Source: Saprospiraceae bacterium | GTDB taxonomy: Bacteria > Bacteroidota > Bacteroidia > Chitinophagales > Saprospiraceae | NCBI GenBank assembly: GCA_026129545.1 | Contig: JAHCHX010000001.1 | Location: 557,501-621,500 of the forward strand | Length of the DNA stretch: 64,000 nucleotides | Direction of reading: 5' to 3' | Shown here: in pieces, positions 54,725-62,851 of the stretch | Layout: each line of letters opens with the position of its first letter | Position numbering within the stretch: the stretch's first letter is position 1 | Notes under the pieces: generated by a model | Seen by the model: the letters and a program-made list of their open reading frames with translations, nothing else | Database searches by the model: none | What the model was told of the DNA's origin: nothing | Position numbers and translations under genes: made by a program

Positions 54725-57700
54725 ATGTGTTCCAAACCAATTGTTCCTACCCTCTTCCTGCTACTTGCTTTCCTCTTTTTCTCCAAAACACTTCACGCCC
54801 AACTGCTTCCGAACAAAACGCCCATTGCCACGGGCGATGAACCCTCGCAAACGCTCGTCGTGAATATGTCGGGCGCCAAAATGCGGATGCCCTTAAGCCT
54901 GCCAAACACGGGAGCCAAAGTCGAGTTGTGCGACCTTGTGCCCGGTGAAACCTACATGGTCGTCGCTATCGGCATGACGCAAGGCCAGACGACCCGCTTC
55001 GCAATGTCGTGCAGCGACCCACTTGTCGCGTGGGAGCAGCAGCGCCCCCATGCCGCACGCTTCACGGCGATGACCACTTGCGTCGAATTGTGGGTGCATA
55101 CCGACGAACCCGTCGCCGCGCCCATGTATCTATCGGTGAAATGCGAAACCTGCCCCGAGGCTGATGCGTGGAAAAAAAGCCTGTTGAAAGAGACAGGAGC
55201 CGCCGTGTTGCAAGTGCAAGGCGGCCAAACGGCGGAACAACTCATCAAACAAACCCTCATCAATGCTGATTGCTTCGACGTGGAAAACGTGACGTACTCG
55301 GGCTTTCCGGGACAAATCGGCACTTTTTCCAATGGCAACACCAACATCGGTTTTCCCAACGGGGTCATCATCGCAACGGGGAATATCAGTGTCGCGCCGG
55401 GGCCTAATTTATTCGACAACGCCAGTGCGGGATATGGCAGCTTCACGCCCGATAGCGACCTGTCGCAACTGGCGCAAAGCAACAATATCTATGACCGCGC
55501 CAGCATTGAGTTCGACTTTACGCCGACCGAGTCGCCCGTGTCGTTCCAATTTGTGTTTGCTTCGGAAGAATACTGCGAATACGTTTTTTCCTTGTTCAAT
55601 GACGTGTTTGGATTTTTCATCTCAGGCCCCGGCATTGCAGGCACCAAAAACATTGCATTGGTGCCAAACACCAATAACCCCATCACCATCAACAACATCA
55701 ACCACCTCGTCAACAATCAGTATTACACCAACAACCAGACGATTTGGAGCAGCAATCTTTGCGGCCAATTCCCTTCTTTCAACCAAGCCATCAACGAGGT
55801 CGAGTTCGATGGCTTCACCAAACAATTAGTCGCCACTGTCAACGTAATTCCGTGCGAAACCTACCGCATTCGCCTGAAAATCGCCGATGTGGGCGATGGG
55901 GTGTTTGACTCGGCAGTGTTTCTCAAAGGCGGTTCCTTTCAGGGCGGCGGCGATGCGACCGTGCGTTTTGTGGTGAATGGGACATCTGATGCCGAAGAAA
56001 CCACCGAAGGATGCGACAATGTGGCCATCCAAATAAACCGCATCGGCTCTGACCAAAGTCAGCCCATCACGGTGACATTCAGCGTGGGCGGCACAGCCAT
56101 CCCCGGCGAGGACTACGAACCGCTCGATACCGCTTACACCATCCCGGCTGGCCAAAGTCAAATCCTCGTGCCAGTCAACATATTCAAGGACTTCACTGCG
56201 GAAGATTCCGAAACCATCGTGCTCCTCCTCGACAATTCCTGCTCCTGCGAGGTGACGGAAAAAACCCTGACCATCCTTGATTATGTGCCCATGAACGATA
56301 CGCTCCTCACCGTATTGACTTGTAATGCAGGGGGCGGAACCATACTGAATGCCGAACTTCCCGGCGGCAAAGCTCCCTACACCTACTTCTGGAGCACCGA
56401 CGAAACCACACCCACTATCACGGTCAGCCCGTCCGTCAACACCACTTACAGCGTCACGGTATCGGATGCTTGCGATGAGGTGGCAGAATATGTCTTTGAA
56501 GTGGAAGTGACCCCCTTGATAGAAATCACGGAAAACATCGCCTTTTGCGCCGGTGGCTCGGTCACTATTGGCGACTCAGTCTATACCGAACCCACGACCG
56601 TCGTGGACACTTTGCTCGCTGGCCCCGGCGGCTGCGATACCGTTCTGACCTACAATCTTACCCAGTTGCCACTCACCGAACTCACCGACACCATCTCCTT
56701 CTGTGCAGGCGATTCGGTGGAAATCAATGGCGTGTTTTACGCCGAGCCCGGCGTTGTGGTGGACACCATACCCGGCATGGCAGGCGATTGCGACACCATT
56801 CTGACCTATATCTTGGAAGAATTGCCCCTCAATGCGATATCCGATACCTTGGGATTTTGCCTTGGCGGCGCTGTCACCATCGGGGATTCGACCTACACCG
56901 AGCCGACCGTCGTGGAAATTATTTTGCCGGGTGAAAATGGCAATTGTGACACGCTCCTGACCATCGTCGTCGAATTGGTGCCACAAATTGCCACCACAGA
57001 AACCATCGCCTTCTGCCCCGGCGAATCGGTCACGCTCGGCGACACGACTTACACCGCTCCCGGCACGGTGCTGCTGACCCTGCCCGGCTCGAACGGCGAT
57101 TGCGACACCCTCGCCACCTACATATTGGAACTGAGGCCACAAGCGAGTTTCACGGAAACCATCGCCTTCTGCCCCGGCGAATCGGTCACGCTCGGCGACA
57201 CGACCTACACCGCTCCCGGCACGGTGCTGCTGACCCTGCCCGGCTCGAACGGCGATTGCGACACCCTCGCCACCTACATTTTGGAACTGAGGCCACAAGC
57301 GAGTTTCACGGAAACCATCGCCTTCTGCCCCGGCGAATCGGTCACGCTCGGCGACACGACCTACACCGCTCCCGGCACGGTGTTGCTCACCCTGCCCGGC
57401 TCGAACGGCGACTGCGACACCCTCGCCACCTACGTTTTGGAACTGAGGCCACAAGCGAGTTTCACGGAAACCATCGCCTTCTGCCCCGGCGAATCGGTCA
57501 CGCTCGGCGACACGACTTACACCGCTCCCGGCACGGTGTTGCTCACCTTGCCCGGCTCGAACGGCGACTGTGACACCCTCGCCACCTACATTTTGGAACT
57601 GAGGCCACAAGCGAGTTTCACGGAAACTATCGCCTTCTGCCCCGGCGAATCGGTCACGCTCGGCGACACGACTTACACCGCTCCCGGCACGGTGTTGCTC

Positions 57701-58894
57701 ACCCTGCCCGGCTCGAACGGCGACTGTGACACCCTCGCCACCTACATTTTGGAACTGAGGCCACAAGTCAGTTTCACGGAAACCTATCCTTATTGCCCCG
57801 GCGATACCGTTTTCATCAACGGCAATGCCTACACGACGGCAGGCACATATTTCGACACCCTTTCAGGTGCCAATGGGGAGTGCGACACATTAGCCACTTA
57901 TGTGTTGGTGTCGCTGACACCAGCGCCCTCTACGGTCAACCTTGTTTGTCCAAGCAATGTGACCCTGACCGTGGAGCCACCCGTGCTGAACTACAATTTG
58001 CCGAACGCTTCCACCGACTGCGATTGCCCCGGTCTGTCGCTCCAAATGACGAATGGGCTGCCTCCCGGAAGCACGTTCCCCATTGGTCAGACGGAGATTT
58101 GCTACATGGCCAAGGATAGCTGCGGCAATACCACTTCCTGCTGTTTCACCGTGACGGTGCCAGAGGAAGAGCCTTGCGACGAGGCGACGGCGGGGTGCAT
58201 CAAGTACGAATTGCTGGGCATCACGAAGGACGACAAAGGCAACAGGACCTATCGCTTCCGAGTGCGAAACAATTGCCCCACGCGCCTCATGTACGCGGCC
58301 TTCTCCTTGCCGCCAGGGGTGACTGCTCTCAGCCCAGCGAACAACTCCATCTACACGGCGCCAAGTGGTCGGGAATACAGCGTTCGGAACCCGAACTTCT
58401 CGCCGTTCTACTCCATCCGGTTCATGTCGGACATGGCAGGCATCGTCAGCGGCGAGTCGGACATCTTTGAGTTCACTCTTCCCGCATTGGCCAATCCAAG
58501 CAACATATTGGCCATTGTTCGGGTGGAGCCAAAAATCTTCCATCAGGCCTACCTACAGACCTTCAATTGCCCGGTGCAGACCATTTCAAAACCCGCTGTG
58601 CAATCGCCAGCGGGCGGCGCGGGCGCGGCGCGGCACCAGGAGCCTTCCCTTCGCTTGTTCCCCAACCCGACGGAAGGCACCCTGTGGGCTGACCTGTCGG
58701 GCTGGGCCGCTGAGCAGGTGTGGGTGCGGTTGTTCGACGCACAAGGCAGGCTCGTGCAGCAGGCGCTGCTGCTCGCGGACGAAGGCCCGCAGGCGCTCGA
58801 ACTGGCGCAGACCCTGTCCAACGGCCTCTATTCCATAGAAGCGACGGGCGAGGGTGGCGAGCGACAGGTCGCTCGTTTCATCCTGCAGCGATAG
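54725..58894 (+). CDS. Large multidomain T9SS-secreted surface protein (choice-of-anchor L, Calx-beta, 52-aa repeats)
   Basis: 1389 aa from the ATG at 54725 (MCSKPIVPTLFLLLAFLFF...LHAQ signal); an upstream TTG at 54674 is rejected. Residues ~180-400: choice-of-anchor L domain (GVIIATGNISVAPGPN; SFQFVFASEEYCEYVF). ~405-520: Calx-beta domain (ITVTFSVGGTAIPGEDYEPL; AEDSETIVLLL), a Ca2+-binding fold. ~600-1020: eight Cys-containing ~52-aa repeats of the FCPGESVTLGDTTYTAPGTV type, five of them near-identical. Then an HYR-like domain (NLVCPSNVTLTVEPP) and a C-terminal type A sorting domain (SLRLFPNPTEGTLWADLSGW...VARFILQR). Secreted and anchored via T9SS; likely adhesion. Intact frame, strong terminator. 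Confidence 0.9.
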   Translation: MCSKPIVPTLFLLLAFLFFSKTLHAQLLPNKTPIATGDEPSQTLVVNMSGAKMRMPLSLPNTGAKVELCDLVPGETYMVVAIGMTQGQTTRFAMSCSDPLVAWEQQRPHAARFTAMTTCVELWVHTDEPVAAPMYLSVKCETCPEADAWKKSLLKETGAAVLQVQGGQTAEQLIKQTLINADCFDVENVTYSGFPGQIGTFSNGNTNIGFPNGVIIATGNISVAPGPNLFDNASAGYGSFTPDSDLSQLAQSNNIYDRASIEFDFTPTESPVSFQFVFASEEYCEYVFSLFNDVFGFFISGPGIAGTKNIALVPNTNNPITINNINHLVNNQYYTNNQTIWSSNLCGQFPSFNQAINEVEFDGFTKQLVATVNVIPCETYRIRLKIADVGDGVFDSAVFLKGGSFQGGGDATVRFVVNGTSDAEETTEGCDNVAIQINRIGSDQSQPITVTFSVGGTAIPGEDYEPLDTAYTIPAGQSQILVPVNIFKDFTAEDSETIVLLLDNSCSCEVTEKTLTILDYVPMNDTLLTVLTCNAGGGTILNAELPGGKAPYTYFWSTDETTPTITVSPSVNTTYSVTVSDACDEVAEYVFEVEVTPLIEITENIAFCAGGSVTIGDSVYTEPTTVVDTLLAGPGGCDTVLTYNLTQLPLTELTDTISFCAGDSVEINGVFYAEPGVVVDTIPGMAGDCDTILTYILEELPLNAISDTLGFCLGGAVTIGDSTYTEPTVVEIILPGENGNCDTLLTIVVELVPQIATTETIAFCPGESVTLGDTTYTAPGTVLLTLPGSNGDCDTLATYILELRPQASFTETIAFCPGESVTLGDTTYTAPGTVLLTLPGSNGDCDTLATYILELRPQASFTETIAFCPGESVTLGDTTYTAPGTVLLTLPGSNGDCDTLATYVLELRPQASFTETIAFCPGESVTLGDTTYTAPGTVLLTLPGSNGDCDTLATYILELRPQASFTETIAFCPGESVTLGDTTYTAPGTVLLTLPGSNGDCDTLATYILELRPQVSFTETYPYCPGDTVFINGNAYTTAGTYFDTLSGANGECDTLATYVLVSLTPAPSTVNLVCPSNVTLTVEPPVLNYNLPNASTDCDCPGLSLQMTNGLPPGSTFPIGQTEICYMAKDSCGNTTSCCFTVTVPEEEPCDEATAGCIKYELLGITKDDKGNRTYRFRVRNNCPTRLMYAAFSLPPGVTALSPANNSIYTAPSGREYSVRNPNFSPFYSIRFMSDMAGIVSGESDIFEFTLPALANPSNILAIVRVEPKIFHQAYLQTFNCPVQTISKPAVQSPAGGAGAARHQEPSLRLFPNPTEGTLWADLSGWAAEQVWVRLFDAQGRLVQQALLLADEGPQALELAQTLSNGLYSIEATGEGGERQVARFILQR
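57001..57780 (+). repeat. Five near-identical 156-bp tandem repeats inside the surface-protein gene
   Basis: Copies start at 57001, 57157, 57313, 57469 and 57625, each 156 bases = 52 codons, differing only at a few third positions (for example GATTGCGAC/GACTGCGAC/GACTGTGAC). Weaker relatives precede them from 56530. The frame is kept, so copy number can change without a frameshift. Confidence 0.95.
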
Positions 58895-58941
58895 GGTGCT
58901 CGACAAGGAACGATGCCTCTTTTCTTTCGGGGCAGAAGCAA

Positions 58942-58979
58942 GTGAGGCGGTGACTGGGAGTCACCGCCTCACGCTTTTT
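58942..58979 (+). terminator. Rho-independent terminator after the surface-protein gene
   Basis: Perfect 12-bp stem GTGAGGCGGTGA (58942-58953) / TCACCGCCTCAC (58961-58972), then GC and five T. Confidence 0.95.
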
Positions 58980-59034
58980 CGGGGCATCATCAGTTTTTCT
59001 GTTCCACAAAAGACTCCTGAATCATTCTGTGACG

Positions 59035-59337
59035 CTAATCGGATTTCTCAATTAGCTCGGTAACGACTGTGTACTTTTCAGGAATCAAGTTTTCTTGGGC
59101 TACTATTCTCCCTTCCTTTATTCTTATAAGAATGCTGTATGGGCCTACCATCCCATACTTTTCCATAAAATAATGGTCAGGAAAGGCAACATTGGAGCCG
59201 AGCATAGCCGATAATTTTTCAATCACAGCATCATCCTTTGAAGAAAATATAAAGAAGACTTCTTTTTCGGAAAGCCCCAACGATTTAATGAATTCAATGG
59301 TCTCATTGGTACATGCGCCACAATGCGAAGGGTGCAA
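59035..59337 (-). CDS. C-terminal part of a thiol-motif lipoprotein/thioredoxin-like protein, 5' end lost
   Basis: ~100 codons, ending EKYTVVTELIEKSD. It opens with YILHPSHCGACTNETIEFIKSL; the frame continues upstream only nine more codons to a stop inside the hairpin element at 59340. No start signal or signal peptide remains (the in-frame start is a TTG). Gene homologues in Bacteroidota normally have an N-terminal lipoprotein signal and the CxxC-like HPSHCGAC motif. So this is a 5'-truncated gene, cut at the hairpin, and likely non-functional. Family named only loosely. Confidence 0.5.
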   Translation of the reverse strand: MHPSHCGACTNETIEFIKSLGLSEKEVFFIFSSKDDAVIEKLSAMLGSNVAFPDHYFMEKYGMVGPYSILIRIKEGRIVAQENLIPEKYTVVTELIEKSD

Positions 59338-59339
59338 GA

Positions 59340-59459
59340 TATACCTCGTGCCGCCAAGTTTTCAGCATGGTTGGAAGGATGAGATCACGTTTACTAAACT
59401 TCAAAAGTTTAGTAAACGTTACCCTAGACGATGCTGAAAACTTGGCGGCGCGAGGTATA
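59340..59459. repeat. Long hairpin element: 29-bp arms plus inner 15-bp perfect stem
   Basis: Outer arms 59340-59368 and 59431-59459 are inverted with one mismatch (TATACCTCG...TTCAGCAT). The inner stem is 59387-59401 with 59405-59419 (ACGTTTACTAAACTT and its complement) around CAA. It cuts the gene at 59337, and its right half is repeated at 61137. Looks like a foldback or palindromic mobile repeat. Confidence 0.9.
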
Positions 59460-59539
59460 ATTTTACTACTTCAAAACGGCTTCTAAATGAAATATGGTCC
59501 TAACTTGCGAAAAATTCGCCTCTTAAAAGACATTCCGCA

Positions 59540-59637
59540 GGGTGCATTTCAAATTGTCGCAAGTAAATCGGAGGGCTTTTCCAATATATGCCGGAACAGC
59601 GTTCCGGCGTACAAAAGTGACAATTTGAAATGCACCC
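59540..59637. repeat. Palindromic element, copy 1
   Basis: 19-bp perfect inverted repeat (59540-59558 / 59619-59637, GGGTGCATTTCAAATTGTC) enclosing GCCGGAAC/GTTCCGGC (59590-59597 / 59601-59608). Resembles MITE-like palindromes. The open frame at 59487-59693 spanning it is not a supported gene. Confidence 0.8.
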
Positions 59638-59798
59638 TTTTCAAACAGAAGTTGGGCAGAAATTGCGGCAACTTTTTGGGTTGTAAAAAGTGAGGTTTTG
59701 TCGTGTTGTAAACATCTGTTCAACCTACGTGGTACTTCTGGGCGAGCGGCTTTTCCCGCGTAGAGCGGGACAGATGCTTTACAGCATGACAAAGAAAA

Positions 59799-61136
59799 CT
59801 ACTCCACCCTCACTACCCCTTCGGGAGGGCTCGTGAACTCCGGTGCGTACATGCACTGCATAGCCGTGGACGCTGTTGCTCATGTCGCCTTTGTGCGAGA
59901 CGAAGAGCGATACTGAAGACGAATGTGCCGCGCGGCAGTAGTCAATGAAAAGTGCGTCGCCAAATCCCTTCGTGCTTTCCGTAGTAGCCGAGGCCGTCCT
60001 GCCAGCGGTAGCCGTTGAGTACGTTGGATCGCTTCGAAGCCCGCCGCCCGCATGTCTTCTTTCAGGTGGACGTGCAGCTTCCATCGCGCGGTCCACGCGG
60101 ATTTCGATGCGCACTTTGATTTTGTCGCCGCGTTTCAGGAAGGTTTGACCTTCGGCCACAGGTTTCAAAACTGCCTGGTGGGTGAGTTTTCCTCTTTGAA
60201 AAGTTGAGCTCACGATGGTGAGCGGTAAGTGTGCTTTTGGAAATCTTTGATCTTTATCCAAATCCTCGAAATACTGCCAGTAGGCTGCTCCCCACACGAT
60301 GTTGGGGTTTGGGTCTCCGACCTTGATGTTGCTCCACGAATTTTTGACTTCAAGTGCGCCCCAGTTTTGTTTGAAATAGCCTGTGCCGGGTTCGTATTCG
60401 TTGGGTTTCAAAGTTTTGCCACCGAGCGAGACTCGTGCTGGTTTGGTGTTTGCAGCCACCATCGCCGTGCAACAGCAGCGCATAGACGGCCTCGGCGGCT
60501 TTCGTGCTTTCCCAACGGTTGGTTTGTTTGTTTTTCAGAAGCCAAATACGGAGTTCCTCGACGGCTTTGCGGTCTTGCGCCACTTCGTCGAACACCTCGA
60601 CCATGAGCGCCTGTGTCCCACTGGCAGTTGGTACCAGTAGTAGCCCCAATCCACTGGCCAGAACATGCCGAGTTCCTCTTTCACGAGGGGCGCGTTCGCG
60701 CAGGCTGGCAACGACGTACAAAGCCGCGTCGGGCCGACCGCTTGGTGTAGGGCGAGTGCCAACATTCCTTCCTGATACAGCCCTTTTTTTCAGCCAGTAT
60801 TTTTCGGCTTGCGAGAGGTAGTAGGAATGTTCGCGACCCGGTTTTGCGCCGCCTTGCTGCGGGTCGGGTTGTGGTTGGAAAAACGAGCGAGCGTAGAGGT
60901 AGTGAATCGCCATGCTGCCCAGGTGGTCGTCGTCCCATTTGGCTTGCCTTCTTGCACGAGCCGTTCCAGTTCGCGGTATTGCTCTGCGCAGTTTTGCGCT
61001 GCACAGCCGATGGCGCGGTCGAGCATACCTGCGGCGACGGGGTCTTTCGGCGTTGAATGCCCCCGTAGTTGTCGAAATGGCCGAACCCGTCACGATGTGC
61101 TGGTGATGTGCCAGCCGTCGCGCCCGCCGGGGAACC
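59799..61136 (-). pseudogene. Degenerate alpha-2-macroglobulin C-terminal copy
   Basis: Counterpart of 61515-62851 (last ~445 codons of the alpha-2-macroglobulin gene). Short stretches of the right protein survive (VSLGGKTLKPNEYEPGTGYF, NPNIVWGAAYWQYFEDLD, RGDKIKVRIEIRVDRAME), but the frame is lost repeatedly by 1-2-base indels. The indel-heavy, substitution-poor pattern is more like uncorrected long-read error than slow decay. Either a pseudogene or an assembly artefact. Confidence 0.75.
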
Positions 61137-62851
61137 ACGTTACCCTAGACGATGCTGAAAACTTGGCGGCGCGAGGTATAATTTTACTACTTCAAAACGG
61201 CTTCTAAATGAAATATGGTCCTAACTTGCGAAAAATTCGCCTCTTAAAAGACATTCCGCAGGGTGCATTTCAAATTGTCGCAAGTAAATCGGAGGGCTTT
61301 TCCAATATATGCCGGAACAGCGTTCCGGCGTACAAAAGTGACAATTTGAAATGCACCCTTTTCAAACAGAAGTTGGGCAGAAATTGCGGCAACTTTTTGG
61401 GTTGTAAAAAGTGAGGTTTTGTCGTGTTGTAAACATCTGTTCAACCTACGGTGTACTCTGCGAGCGGCTTTTCCCGCGTAGAGTGGACAGATGCTTACAG
61501 CATGACAAAAGAAACTACTCCACCCTCACTCTCACCCCCTTCGAGTGGCTCGTGAACTCCGGTGCGTACATGCACTGCATAGTCGTGACGCCGTTGCTCA
61601 TGTCGCCTTTGTGCGAGACGAAGAGCGGATACTCGAAGACGAATGTGCCGCGCGGCAGGTAGTCAATGAAAAAGTGCGTCGCCAAATCCTTCGTGCTTTC
61701 GTAGTAGCCGAGGCCGTCCTGCCAGCGGTAGCCGCTGAGTACGTTGACTGGCTCGAAGCCCGCCGCCCGCATGTCTTTCAGGTGGACGTACTCCATCGCG
61801 CGGTCCACGCGGATTTCGATGCGCACTTTGATTTTGTCGCCGCGTTTCAGGGTTTGACCTTCGGCCACAGGTTTCAAAACTGGCCCGGTGGGTGAGTTTT
61901 CCTCTTTGAAAAGTTGTTTCACGATGGTGAGCGGCGTTTTTTGGAAATCTTTGATTTTATCCAAATCCTCGAAATACTGCCAGTAGGCTGCTCCCCACAC
62001 GATGTTGGGGTTTGGGTTCTCGACCTTGATGTTGCTCCACGAATTTTTGACTTCCGCGCGGCCCCAGTTTTGTTTGAAATAGCCTGTGCCGGGTTCGTAT
62101 TCGTTGGGTTTCAAAGTTTTGCCACCGAGCGAGACTTGTACGGGTTTGGTGTTTTGCAGCCAATTGTCGCCGTGCAACAGCAGCGCATAGACGGCCTCGG
62201 CGGTGGCTTTCGTGCTTTCCCAACGGTTGGTTTGTTTGTTTTTCAGAAGCCAAATACGGAGTTCCTCGACGGCTTTGCGGTCTTGCGCCACTTCGTCGAA
62301 CACCTCGACCATGAGCGCCTGTGTCTCCACTGGCAGTTGGTACCAGTAGTAGCCCCAATCCACTGGCCAGAACATGCCGAGTTCCTCTTTCACGAGGGCG
62401 CGTTCGCGCAGGCTGGCAACGATGCGCTGTGCCGCGTCGGGCCGACCGCTTCGGTGCAGGGCGAGTGCCAACATTCCTTCCTGATACAGCCCTTTTTTCA
62501 GCCAGTATTTTTCGGCTTGCGAGAGGTAGTAGGAATGTTCGCGACCCGGTTTTGCGCCGCCTTGCTGCGGGTCGGGTTGTGGTTGGAAAAACGAGCGAGC
62601 GTAGAGGTAGTGAATCGCCATGCCGTCTAGGTGGTCGTCGTCCCATTTGGCTTTGCCTTCTTGCACGAGCCGTTCCAGTTCGCGGTATTGCTCTGCGAGT
62701 TTTGCGTCGCAATAGCTGATGGCGCGGTCGAGCATACCTGCGGCGACGGGGTCTTTTTCGGCGTTGAATGCCCCCAGTTGTTTCAAATGGCCGAACCCGC
62801 TCACGATGTGCTGGGTGATGTGCCAGCTGTCGCGCCCGCCGGGGAACCACG
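61137..62851. repeat. 1.72-kb direct duplication, copy 2
   Basis: Second copy of the duplicated segment, containing another palindrome (61261-61358) and the intact 3' half of the alpha-2-macroglobulin gene. Here the reading frame is unbroken. Confidence 0.9.

Larger units (their letters stand above)
59416..61136. repeat. 1.72-kb direct duplication, copy 1 (noisy)
   Basis: 59416-61136 matches 61137-62851. The first ~305 bases are identical (59416-59720 = 61137-61441). Beyond that, copy 1 differs from copy 2 by dozens of single-base insertions and deletions with few substitutions. The junction is ACGTTACCC at 61137. Confidence 0.9.

Noticed and set aside
59487..59693. 68-codon frame (repeated at 61208-61414)
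   Set aside because: It spans a perfect palindrome in duplicated non-coding DNA; no protein features.
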